11,462 nt of DNA from JBBIKU01 sp037445245 (GTDB lineage: Bacteria; Chloroflexota; Anaerolineae; Anaerolineales; Anaerolineaceae), in the NCBI GenBank assembly GCA_037445245.1, contig JBBIKU010000074.1:1-11462 (forward strand), given 5' to 3'. Shown here piece by piece: positions 1-7,868 of the stretch. Both the position numbers and the translations under genes were made by a program. Position 1 is the stretch's first letter, and each line of letters starts with the position of its first letter. The notes under the pieces are model-generated. The model had not been told where the DNA came from. It searched no databases and was given only the letters and a program-made list of their open reading frames with translations.

Positions 1-2
1 CC

Positions 3-1250
3 ACCTATGCTGCATGGGATGCACCTCCTCGTTCGGATGACGGCTCGCTTGAGGCGCGTCTGTTGTTCGCAGACGAGTTGTGCCGCAAACAGATCTTGCA
101 ATTGCAGGAAAACTGCAAAACCTTCGGGGTACCTCTTTATGACGGAAACGACCGGCGTTCAGGCGTGGTGCATATCATCGCTCCAGAGCAGGGCTTGACT
201 CAGCCGGGTATGACCATCGTCTGTGGCGACAGCCACACCGCCACCCACGGCGCCTTTGGCGCGCTGGCGTTTGGCATCGGCACCAGCGAGGTCGAGCACG
301 TTCTGGCGACCCAGTGCCTGCTCCAGCCTCAGCCCAAAACCTGCGAAGTGCGCATCGAAGGCAGGCTCTCGGCAGGTATTACCGCCAAAGACATCATTCT
401 GGCACTGATCGCCAAAATCGGGGTGGGCGGCGGCACCGCTCACGTGCTGGAATACACCGGTTCGACCATACGCGCCCTGAGCATGGAAGAACGTATGACC
501 ATCTGTAACATGTCCATCGAAGCCGGAGCACGGGCAGGCATGATCGCTCCCGACGAGATCACCTTCGAGTATCTGGCGGGCAAGCCTGCCAGCCCGGCAG
601 GCGAAGCCTGGGAAAAGGCACTCAGCTACTGGCGGCGATTACCCACCGACGATGGCGCCAACTACGACAAAACCGTCACGCTGGATATCTCCAATCTGGC
701 GCCGATGATCACCTACGGCACCAATCCCGGCATGGGCATAGCGGTCACCGGGCACGTGCCCTCCCCTGATTCCCTTAGCGACGGCTTACAGAAAGCAGCC
801 CTGGAGAAGGCGCTGGAATACACCGGCTTGCAGCCAGGAGAACCCCTCTTGGGAAAACCAATCAATGCGGTCTTCATCGGCAGTTGCACCAACGGCAGGA
901 TCTCCGATCTGCGCCAGGCGGCGGCTGTGTTCAAGGGTCGCCAGGTTGCGCCGGGGGTACGCGTTCTGGTTGTGCCCGGATCACACCCGGTGCGGGCACA
1001 GGCAGAAGCCGAAGGACTCGACCGGGTGTTCAAAGCAGCCGGCGCCGAGTGGCGCCAGCCCGGATGTAGCCTGTGTATCGCCATGAACGGCGATCAGCTC
1101 GAGCCGGGACAGTACGCGGTGAGCACCAGTAACCGCAACTTCGAAGGCAGGCAGGGTAAGGGTAGCCGCACTTTTCTCGCCAGCCCATTGACCGCCGCAG
1201 CTGCCGCAGTTACCGGCAGGGTAACCGATGTGCGCACCCTGCTGAGCTGA
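3..1250 (+). CDS. leuC: 3-isopropylmalate/citramalate dehydratase large subunit LeuC (5' partial)
   Basis: Large subunit of isopropylmalate isomerase, a cytoplasmic [4Fe-4S] aconitase-family enzyme that isomerises 2- to 3-isopropylmalate. With CimA encoded downstream it probably also handles citramalate. The frame is open to the left edge; its first residues (TYAAWDAPP) would continue the family's HNVPT active-site segment, so I estimate about 65 N-terminal residues lie outside the window. A TTG at 63 is an internal codon, not the start. Visible motifs are CGDSHTATHGAFGALAFGIG, the first cluster cysteine in FIGSCTN (codon 885-887), the other two in PGCSLC (codons 1065 and 1074), and the C-terminal STSNRNFEGRQG segment. 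All three cluster ligands are present, so the enzyme looks intact. The 415 visible residues plus the missing part match the usual length of about 470. leuD follows 17 bases later. Confidence 0.97.
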   Translation, partial: TYAAWDAPPRSDDGSLEARLLFADELCRKQILQLQENCKTFGVPLYDGNDRRSGVVHIIAPEQGLTQPGMTIVCGDSHTATHGAFGALAFGIGTSEVEHVLATQCLLQPQPKTCEVRIEGRLSAGITAKDIILALIAKIGVGGGTAHVLEYTGSTIRALSMEERMTICNMSIEAGARAGMIAPDEITFEYLAGKPASPAGEAWEKALSYWRRLPTDDGANYDKTVTLDISNLAPMITYGTNPGMGIAVTGHVPSPDSLSDGLQKAALEKALEYTGLQPGEPLLGKPINAVFIGSCTNGRISDLRQAAAVFKGRQVAPGVRVLVVPGSHPVRAQAEAEGLDRVFKAAGAEWRQPGCSLCIAMNGDQLEPGQYAVSTSNRNFEGRQGKGSRTFLASPLTAAAAAVTGRVTDVRTLLS

Positions 1251-1267
1251 TAGTGACAGAGAAAACC

Positions 1268-1879
1268 ATGCAAACATTCACCACACTTCGTTCACCAGCC
1301 GTCCTGTTGACGGTGGACAACATCGACACCGACCAAATCATCCCGGCACGCTTTTTAAAGGTCACCGATAAAGCCGGGCTGGGTGATAACCTCTTCGCCG
1401 ATTGGCGCTACTCTGCCAACGGATCGCCCGACCCGAAATTCATCCTTAACCAGCCCGAATCCAGACAGGCGTCAATTCTGGTGGTGGGCGAGAATTTTGG
1501 CTGCGGTTCTTCCCGTGAGCACGCCGCCTGGGCGCTGACCGCCTTCGGTTTTTGCGCCGTAGTCGCCCTTTCGTTCGCCGATATTTTCTTTAACAATGCG
1601 CTCAAAAACGGTCTGCTGCCGGTGGCGCTGGAACGCAACCAGCACAGTCGACTGGTCGAATTCGTCGTGCGAAACCCGACGGGTGAGCTTGAAATCGATC
1701 TGCCGCAGCAATTGCTTACGTTGCCGGATGGCAGTCGCTTTGACTTCCCAATCGGCGCCTTCGCCAAGACCTGCCTGATTCAGGGCGTCGATCAGTTGGG
1801 CTACCTGTTGTCCTTCGAAGAAGAGATCGCAGCCTTCGAGGCAGCCCGAGTCGGCAATTCCGGACAGCGATTGGGGTAA
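1268..1879 (+). CDS. leuD: 3-isopropylmalate/citramalate dehydratase small subunit LeuD
   Basis: Small (swivelling) subunit that pairs with LeuC to form the active isomerase. The product is 203 residues, close to the 201 of the E. coli protein, so it is the long bacterial type. Diagnostic segments are VDNIDTDQIIPARFLK (about residues 16-31), GENFGCGSSREHAAWAL (74-90), which carries the substrate-recognition loop, and FADIFFNNALKNGLLPV (103-119). I chose ATG 1268 because the family sequence begins just after it. A GTG at 1253 would add five residues but lacks a ribosome binding site; the site before 1268 is also weak, so translation may be coupled to leuC. The gene ends at TAA 1877-1879, ahead of the structured gap before cimA. 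Confidence 0.96.
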   Translation: MQTFTTLRSPAVLLTVDNIDTDQIIPARFLKVTDKAGLGDNLFADWRYSANGSPDPKFILNQPESRQASILVVGENFGCGSSREHAAWALTAFGFCAVVALSFADIFFNNALKNGLLPVALERNQHSRLVEFVVRNPTGELEIDLPQQLLTLPDGSRFDFPIGAFAKTCLIQGVDQLGYLLSFEEEIAAFEAARVGNSGQRLG

Positions 1880-1943
1880 TAAAAATCATGCGATTCAATC
1901 ACCGTAATCATTCTCGATTCAGTCTTACCACAACCCGAATGGC

Positions 1944-1958
1944 GGGCGCGTCGCGCCC
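1944..1958 (+). repeat. GC-rich hairpin in the cimA leader
   Basis: GGGCGC (1944-1949) and GCGCCC (1953-1958) are perfect complements around a three-base loop. No T-run follows, so it is not a canonical intrinsic terminator. It is the first of three hairpins in the gap between leuD and cimA. A six-bp GC palindrome can arise by chance in DNA of this composition. Confidence 0.4.
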
Positions 1959-1979
1959 CCAAGCGGATAACAGGAGGTG

Positions 1980-2023
1980 TTGCTGGTCAATGGCAGCCTG
2001 GGGCGCCGCTACTGACCAGGCAA
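1980..2023 (+). repeat. Long inverted repeat in the cimA leader
   Basis: TTGCTGGTCA (1980-1989) pairs with TGACCAG, a bulged G at 2020, then CAA (2013-2023), giving ten pairs with one bulge. The enclosed 23 bases can form a further short GCC/GGC stem (1996-1998 with 2002-2004). The AGGAGG at 1972-1977 lies just outside the 5' arm. Confidence 0.5.
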
Positions 2024-2047
2024 TTAAACCGGATCGTTCCTCCGCCA

Positions 2048-2077
2048 GGCGTGTCCGTTCTGACTTTCGGACATGCC
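2048..2077 (+). repeat. 10-bp hairpin just upstream of the cimA ribosome binding site
   Basis: GGCGTGTCCG (2048-2057) pairs with CGGACATGCC (2068-2077) over ten positions, with one G-U wobble and a ten-base loop. It sits between the anti-Shine-Dalgarno candidate TTCCTCC (2037-2043) and the cimA Shine-Dalgarno, so it would bring those two elements close together. No uridine tract follows. Confidence 0.5.
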
Positions 2078-2126
2078 AGTACCTCGTTCAATGACCACAA
2101 TTAATTAAAATCACTTGGAGGAAGAA

Positions 2127-3677
<1,551 letters not shown>

Positions 3678-3707
3678 CTCAAATCTCAATACGAGTATAT
3701 ATATAAA

Positions 3708-3718
3708 GGGAGTCTCCC
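3708..3718 (+). promoter_or_regulatory. leuB ribosome binding site inside a small palindrome
   Basis: The 44-base cimA-leuB gap contains an alternating AT run at about 3696-3704, then AAAGGGAG (3705-3712), nine bases before the leuB ATG. GGGAG and CTCCC flank a single T, so the site is an 11-base palindrome. As RNA it could form at most a tiny three-bp stem, so regulatory meaning is doubtful. It does support the start at 3722. Confidence 0.45.
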
Positions 3719-3721
3719 CAC

Positions 3722-4792
3722 ATGAAAGCGAACATCGCACTGCTCCCCGGCGATGGTGTCGGGCCCGAAGTCATCACAGAAACCGTCAGGGTGCTCGAAG
3801 CAATCGCCAAGGAATACGGTCATGAGTTCCGTTTCGACACCCACCTCATCGGTGGCTGCGCCATCGACCGCAGCGGCAGCTCCCTGCCGCATGAAACCCT
3901 GGCTGCCGCCAAGGCAGCTGACGCCGTCCTGCTGGGGGCGGTGGGTGGACCCAAGTGGGACGACCCGCTGGCGCCGGTGCGCCCCGAACAGGGCTTGCTG
4001 GCGCTGCGCAAAGCGCTGGGCGTGTTTGCCAATCTGCGCCCGGTGCGCATCTACCCGGCGCTGATCGAAACCTCACCGCTCAAACCCGAAAAACTGGCAG
4101 GCGTCGACTTAGTAGTGGTGCGTGAATTGACTGGCGGTTTGTACTTCGGCAAACCGAAGGGTCGCTGGGAGGAAAACGGTGGCGTCCGCGCCGTCGATAC
4201 CCTCGAATATCACGATCACGAAATCCGTCGGGTGGTCGAGCTGGCATTTCGCCTAGCGCAACAGCGCCGCGGCAAGGTCACTTCAGTTGATAAAGCCAAC
4301 GTGCTCGAAACCTCACGTCTGTGGCGGCAGGTTGTCACTGAGGTGCACCATTCCTTTCCGGAAGTGGAACTAGAGCACATGCTGGTCGACACAGCCGCCA
4401 TGCGTCTGGTCACCACCCCCGCCAGCCTCGACGTGGTGGTGACCGAAAACATGTTCGGCGATATCCTCACCGACGAAGCCGCCGTTCTGGCAGGCTCGAT
4501 GGGAATGCTGCCATCAGCGTCGCTCGGAGCGGAAGGACCAGGACTCTACGAACCGATCCACGGCTCGGCGCCGGATATCGCCGGGCAGGGCATTGCCAAC
4601 CCATTGGGCACCATCTTGAGCGCAGCCATGATGCTGCGCCTTTCTCTCAAGCTGGAAGCGGAAGCCGCGAACATCGAGAACGCGGTTGCGGCTGCCATAG
4701 CTGCCGGCTGTCGCTCCAAGGATCTGGGCGGCAGCCTCTCCACCCACCAGATGGCAGAAGCAGTCATTGCCAATCTAAAAAGCTCGAAATAG
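3722..4792 (+). CDS. leuB: 3-isopropylmalate dehydrogenase LeuB
   Basis: NAD-dependent oxidative decarboxylation of 3-isopropylmalate to 2-oxoisocaproate; with CimA products it would also convert 3-methylmalate to 2-oxobutyrate, serving both leucine and isoleucine synthesis. The 356-residue length is typical. Visible are LPGDGVGPEV near the N terminus, RELTGGLYFG with catalytic Tyr141, VDKANVLE with catalytic Lys191, the metal-binding aspartates Asp223 (LVDTAAM), Asp247 and Asp251 (FGDILTDEA), and the NAD-binding stretch GLYEPIHGSAPDIAGQGIAN (274-293). The Asp-rich adenosine-binding region and GSMGMLPSASLG point to LeuB rather than isocitrate or tartrate dehydrogenase. The start has an AGGGAG site nine bases upstream. 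No catalytic residue is missing. Confidence 0.96.
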   Translation: MKANIALLPGDGVGPEVITETVRVLEAIAKEYGHEFRFDTHLIGGCAIDRSGSSLPHETLAAAKAADAVLLGAVGGPKWDDPLAPVRPEQGLLALRKALGVFANLRPVRIYPALIETSPLKPEKLAGVDLVVVRELTGGLYFGKPKGRWEENGGVRAVDTLEYHDHEIRRVVELAFRLAQQRRGKVTSVDKANVLETSRLWRQVVTEVHHSFPEVELEHMLVDTAAMRLVTTPASLDVVVTENMFGDILTDEAAVLAGSMGMLPSASLGAEGPGLYEPIHGSAPDIAGQGIANPLGTILSAAMMLRLSLKLEAEAANIENAVAAAIAAGCRSKDLGGSLSTHQMAEAVIANLKSSK

Positions 4793-4853
4793 CAAAAAAG
4801 AATTGCCGCAATGCCGGGCAGAGAAATCCACATCAACCTCAGGAGTCATCATC

Positions 4854-5780
4854 ATGGGCATCGAATCAAAATACATTTGGATGGACGGAAAACTGGTGGA
4901 TTACGAAAAGGCGACCGTCCCCTTTTTGACCGCTGCTTTGCACTACGGTTCGGCGGTTTTCGAAGGCATTCGCTGTTACGACACTGAGCAGGGGGCGGCT
5001 GTTTTCCGCCTGCAGGAACACATCGACCGGCTGGTCGATTCTGCCATGGTGCTCGGCTTCCGCCAGTTACCGTTCACCGCCCAGCAGCTCTTCGACGCCA
5101 CCCTGGAAACCGTCGCCGCCAACGGTTTCAAGAATTGTTACATCCGCCCCTTGATCTATCATTACTCCCCTAACCCCAATCTGAACATCGATATCGGCGA
5201 GGCGCGGGTGGGCATCGCCGTCTGGGAATGGGGCCACTTCCTGGGCGAGGAAGCACTGGAGCAGGGAATCCGGGCAATGGTATCTTCCTTCACCCGCCAT
5301 CACCCCAACGTGATGATGACCAAAGCCAAGATTTCGGGCAATTACGCCAACAGCTATTTAGCCAAAACCGAATCGGTGCGCCTGGGGTTCGACGAGGCGA
5401 TCATGCTCGATCCCCAGGGCTACGTCTCTGAATGCAGCGGCGAGAACATTTTCCTGGTACGAAAAGGCAGGGTGATCACCCCGCCCACGCATACCATTCT
5501 CGAGGGCATCACCCGCGAGTCGCTGATGCTTCTCGCTGGTGATCTGGGATACGAGGTTGTCGAGCAGCCGGTCTCCCGCGACCAGCTTTACATCGCCGAC
5601 GAGGTTTTCGTCTGCGGCACCGCCGCCGAGTGCATCGCCATTCGCGAGATCGATTTTCGCGTCATTGGCGACGGAAAAATGGGGCCGGTCACCCGTGACA
5701 TTCAAAAATCCTTCCACGCCACCCTGCGCGGCAAAGGCACCCGTTCGGATGCTTGGCTGACGTACGTCAAAACTGCTTGA
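4854..5780 (+). CDS. ilvE: Branched-chain amino acid aminotransferase IlvE
   Basis: PLP-dependent, fold-type IV transaminase that interconverts Val, Leu and Ile with their 2-oxo acids, using glutamate/2-oxoglutarate. At 308 residues it matches the 309 of the E. coli enzyme. The Schiff-base lysine is Lys159 in TKAKISGNY, and Glu193 in SECSGENIFLV contacts the PLP ring nitrogen. The N-terminal FLTAALHYGSAVFEGIRCY (24-42) and the ILEGITRESL (215-224) and VFVCGTAAE (251-259) segments are family signatures that favour IlvE over D-amino-acid aminotransferase or PabC. ATG 4854 has AGGAG at 4841-4845, eight bases upstream; an upstream in-frame ATG at 4811 has no such site and would add poorly conserved residues. 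It lies 61 bases after leuB and is probably the last gene of the operon. Confidence 0.96.
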   Translation: MGIESKYIWMDGKLVDYEKATVPFLTAALHYGSAVFEGIRCYDTEQGAAVFRLQEHIDRLVDSAMVLGFRQLPFTAQQLFDATLETVAANGFKNCYIRPLIYHYSPNPNLNIDIGEARVGIAVWEWGHFLGEEALEQGIRAMVSSFTRHHPNVMMTKAKISGNYANSYLAKTESVRLGFDEAIMLDPQGYVSECSGENIFLVRKGRVITPPTHTILEGITRESLMLLAGDLGYEVVEQPVSRDQLYIADEVFVCGTAAECIAIREIDFRVIGDGKMGPVTRDIQKSFHATLRGKGTRSDAWLTYVKTA

Positions 5781-5822
5781 ACAGGAAACGCTGAGCGGAA
5801 AACGGAATTTGTGCAGAGGGTT

Positions 5823-5853
5823 AATTTGACCGGATGGACTGCTCGGTCAAATT
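5823..5853. terminator. Perfect inverted repeat between convergent genes, probable bidirectional terminator
   Basis: AATTTGACCG (5823-5832) and CGGTCAAATT (5844-5853) are perfect ten-base complements around an 11-base loop. The repeat lies 42 bases after the ilvE stop and one base beyond the stop of the - strand membrane gene, where two converging transcripts would end. The flanking T content is low, so it is not a textbook intrinsic terminator; a protein-binding operator is the alternative. A third TTGACCG occurs at 5883-5889, inside the neighbouring reading frame. Confidence 0.55.
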
Positions 5854-5854
5854 G

Positions 5855-6190
5855 CTACAGCGTGCTTGGTTTTTGTGAAGTATTGACCGATTTCAATCTG
5901 CTTTCAACGAAGAGGTGATCCAGCAACACCGGGATGAACAACCACAGCGAAAGGCGCAGCGGAACCACCCCCACCATGGCATGGCGAAGTACACTGCGCA
6001 CTTCGCCATGGAATCCAACGAACATGAGGGCGAGCGAACTGCCAAACAGCCAAAGCGCGAACCAGCCCCAATACCGGTCATAATCGTCACCGCTCTTCAA
6101 TCCAAAAATCCACAGGGTGGACGCCAGCAACATCGATACCATCACGGCGACGCCGGATTTGGAATGAAGCATGTCTCCCAGCACCATCAT
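5855..6190 (-). CDS. C-terminal part of a frameshifted multi-spanning membrane protein
   Basis: A 111-residue ORF that looks like the detached end of the protein encoded just upstream (6187-7314) rather than a free-standing gene. It carries three likely membrane segments: about residues 12-31, 41-60 and 78-94, the last in PLRLSLWLFIPVLLD. Its ATG overlaps the upstream stop as ATGA, with no separate ribosome binding site. Reading this frame upstream of its ATG gives PAFADW, which would continue the upstream KD naturally if one base (for example a C in the CC of GACCGG, + strand 6207-6208) were restored. The TAG stop abuts the inverted repeat at 5823-5853. The alternative is a small, translationally coupled membrane protein. 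Function is unknown beyond membrane location. Confidence 0.6.
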   Translation of the reverse strand: MMVLGDMLHSKSGVAVMVSMLLASTLWIFGLKSGDDYDRYWGWFALWLFGSSLALMFVGFHGEVRSVLRHAMVGVVPLRLSLWLFIPVLLDHLFVESRLKSVNTSQKPSTL

Positions 6191-7314
6191 CCAATCCGCG
6201 AACGCCGGTCTTTGAAATAGGGTTGCAGATTCTCAGAAAACATAAAATCGATCGAATCGGAAAACTTGATCAAAGCCCAGCGCGGGGTGTGGATCAAAAA
6301 GCTGGTATAAGCGGAAAGTCCATCCTTGCGCGCCCAATCGATAAAATCCTCGTGTTCCATCAGCCGGTTGTATTCAAGTGAGCCTCGAACGGATAGCAGT
6401 TCCTCATAGACGGGCATTCCCCGCTCGGCAAAGAACTGCACCCGGGTCGAGTAGGGAAACACATTGCGCGTCAAATTATTCATCAGCGGTTTGAACCAGC
6501 GATCACTGCTGCGAAAGGTAACTTGATGAAACCCGAACAGCAAGAGGGACAGGAGGAAAAGCGAGAACATGACGGGCTGGCCTTGTTTGCGATTAAAAAA
6601 ACGAACCACGAATAATAGCAGTAGCAGCGAGGCGATGAGAGCCATCAGATAAGCGTTGGTGTCGCGCGTAAATATCCAGAAAAATCCAACCACCCCCCAC
6701 AAGGCGATGACGAGAATCTTCACCCACGATCTTCCCTTGCGGTGATCGTCGAGCCAGGGCAGGATAACCAACGACAGGGACATCAGAATCGCAAACAGCG
6801 AGAAGGACAGCGACTCGGAGATCGCCACCGAGTCCCATTCAGCCATTTGCGGGCTGAAACCAAAAGCGAGGATCAATGCGCTGCCCAGCAACCCGACCAG
6901 CCGGTTGCGCAGGCGTAGATAGAATGCGCATGCCAGCAAACTCCACCCCAGCATCGAAAGGGCGATCTGAAAAGAGATCACCCCGCCGAACCCCGGCTGT
7001 TCGCCTAACTTGCCCACATTGCCCTGCACCGCCGGCTCACTGACATTGGTCGCTGCATATCCGCCTGGCATCTCGAACAATTTGTACACCAGCGGCACGG
7101 TCAGGCTGCGATTGGCAGTAAAAAAATCCCAACTATTCAGCGGAATTTTTGCGGTATTCAAATAAGAACCGGTATCCAGCATCGAAACCGAAAGGCTGGA
7201 TGAAGGATAAATCGCCACGCGGATCGAATTGGACACAATCACTAGAACGAGTAAAATAATATGCGGATACCAGCGTCTCAGAGTGTCGATTGGTTTCTTC
7301 GCTTCCAAGTTCAT
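6187..7314 (-). CDS. Polytopic membrane protein, GT-C glycosyltransferase-like (N-terminal part, frameshifted)
   Basis: A 375-residue product with about seven hydrophobic spans (roughly 17-37, 111-134, 138-153, 163-188, 197-215, 220-240 and 247-264), then a soluble stretch of about 110 residues. The layout, many membrane helices with a DTGSY acidic motif (47-51) after the first helix and an acidic ESLSFS segment (168-173), resembles GT-C enzymes that use lipid-linked sugars, but I cannot name a family. The last five residues (RSRIG) look out of frame, and three more helices lie in the overlapping ORF 5855-6190. With one base restored the gene would encode about 490 residues. ATG 7314 is preferred because a candidate promoter -10 (7343-7348) overlaps the region before it, which disfavours an ATG at 7368. 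A GGGGAG directly before ATG 7314 is too close for it and better placed for a TTG at 7308. G+C is lower than in the aro genes (29 of 60 in 6541-6600). Confidence 0.6.
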   Translation of the reverse strand: MNLEAKKPIDTLRRWYPHIILLVLVIVSNSIRVAIYPSSSLSVSMLDTGSYLNTAKIPLNSWDFFTANRSLTVPLVYKLFEMPGGYAATNVSEPAVQGNVGKLGEQPGFGGVISFQIALSMLGWSLLACAFYLRLRNRLVGLLGSALILAFGFSPQMAEWDSVAISESLSFSLFAILMSLSLVILPWLDDHRKGRSWVKILVIALWGVVGFFWIFTRDTNAYLMALIASLLLLLFVVRFFNRKQGQPVMFSLFLLSLLLFGFHQVTFRSSDRWFKPLMNNLTRNVFPYSTRVQFFAERGMPVYEELLSVRGSLEYNRLMEHEDFIDWARKDGLSAYTSFLIHTPRWALIKFSDSIDFMFSENLQPYFKDRRSRIG

Positions 7315-7342
7315 CTCCCCGGGATCTATTCTACATGAGGAG

Positions 7343-7351
7343 ATTATAACA
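7343..7351 (-). promoter_or_regulatory. Candidate extended -10 promoter for the membrane-protein gene
   Basis: On the - strand this reads TGTTATAAT, a perfect TATAAT hexamer with the TGn extension. It lies in the gap between the aroQ stop and the ATG at 7314. The position 17 bases further upstream reads TAAATG, which is not a -35 consensus; extended -10 promoters can do without one. Transcription would begin near 7336, giving a leader of about 20 bases. This suggests the membrane gene is not simply the tail of the aro operon. It is a sequence match only. Confidence 0.4.
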
Positions 7352-7419
7352 TTTCGGCGGGGGTTCATTTAATCTAAATTACGAAACGCTTCGGGGTCTT
7401 AAATGAATGGCGAGATCCA

Positions 7420-7860
7420 TTATTGCGGGTCGATCGTATCGCGCAGCGCCATCAAAGCCAGCAGGTAAGAACGCCAGCCAAATCCGCTGATCGTTCCCAG
7501 ACAGACCGGAGCGATCAGCGATTGGCGACGAAAATCCTCACGGGCGTGAATATTCGAAAGGTGAACTTCGACCACCGGAATGCGGATGCCCGCCACCGCG
7601 TCTCGCAGGCTGACCGAAGTGTGGGTGTACCCGCCCGGGTTGAAGATCACCCCAGCCGCCCAATCCTGCGCCTCGTGCAACCAGTCGATCAAGACGCCCT
7701 CGTGATTGCTCTGTTGCGCTTTCACCGTCATGTTCCAGCCGTGGGCGGCTTCTTCCAAGCGCCGATTGATCTCATCCAGGGTCAGGTGACCATAGATATC
7801 CGGTTCGCGCCCGCCCAACAGATTCAGATTCGCCCCGTGCAGCACCAGAATGCTCGTCAT
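7420..7860 (-). CDS. aroQ: 3-dehydroquinate dehydratase, type II (AroQ)
   Basis: Dehydrates 3-dehydroquinate to 3-dehydroshikimate, the third step of the shikimate pathway, as a small dodecameric cytoplasmic enzyme. The 146-residue length is typical. Type II signatures in order: LHGANLNLLGGREPDIYG (7-24) with Arg18 and catalytic Tyr23, QSNHEGVLIDWLHEA (50-64), FNPGGYTHTSVSLRDA (73-88) with Asn74, and VEVHLSNIHAREDFRR (97-112) with catalytic His100. The first motif has HGAN where HGPN or NGPN is more usual. ATG 7860 has GAGG six bases upstream; a GTG at 7872 overlapping the aroKB stop would add four residues and is less likely. It is the last gene of the aro operon, eight bases after aroKB. 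Confidence 0.95.
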   Translation of the reverse strand: MTSILVLHGANLNLLGGREPDIYGHLTLDEINRRLEEAAHGWNMTVKAQQSNHEGVLIDWLHEAQDWAAGVIFNPGGYTHTSVSLRDAVAGIRIPVVEVHLSNIHAREDFRRQSLIAPVCLGTISGFGWRSYLLALMALRDTIDPQ

Positions 7861-7868
7861 CAGCCACC

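Larger units (their letters stand above)
1880..2126 (+). promoter_or_regulatory. Putative structured 5' leader of cimA
   Basis: A 247-base gap inside an otherwise tight operon. Three inverted repeats lie in succession (1944-1958, 1980-2023, 2048-2077), followed by AT-rich DNA (2099-2110) and a strong GGAGGA Shine-Dalgarno at 2117-2122, four bases before the cimA ATG. TTCCTCC at 2037-2043 is perfectly complementary to GGAGGAA at 2117-2123 and could hide the ribosome binding site. A second AGGAGG at 1972-1977 could compete for the same CCTCC. No uridine-rich terminator follows any hairpin, so if this is regulatory, control of translation fits better than transcription attenuation. I see no T-box consensus and no recognised riboswitch core. 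An open frame at 1888-2094 exists but is not convincing as a gene. The structures are read from sequence; the regulatory role is inferred. Confidence 0.45.

Noticed and set aside
63..1250. leuC starting at the TTG at 63
   Set aside because: The frame is open to the window edge and the extra residues continue LeuC family sequence, so the gene is cut by the window rather than short.
1944..1958. Intrinsic terminator after leuD
   Set aside because: The hairpin is perfect but is followed by CCAAGC, with no T-run.
1888..2094. A 68-residue protein gene between leuD and cimA
   Set aside because: It has only a poor ribosome binding site, low-complexity basic composition, no recognisable motif, and overlaps all three hairpins. 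Kept only as a weak leader-peptide idea.
1880..2126. T-box leader upstream of cimA
   Set aside because: I find no TGGNACC-type antiterminator sequence and no terminator with a T-run.
3690..3712. Internal promoter before leuB based on the alternating AT run
   Set aside because: TATATA is present, but no -35 element sits at a usable distance (TTGATG at 3660 is about 30 bases away).
3722..4792. LeuB metal-site change (VDTAAM instead of VDNAAM)
   Set aside because: The aspartate ligand is kept and the next residue varies in the family (Ala in Thermus), so this is ordinary variation.
7381..7419. Terminator after aroQ (CGAA/TTCG palindrome near 7382)
   Set aside because: Only four base pairs with a short loop and no T-run; too weak to call.
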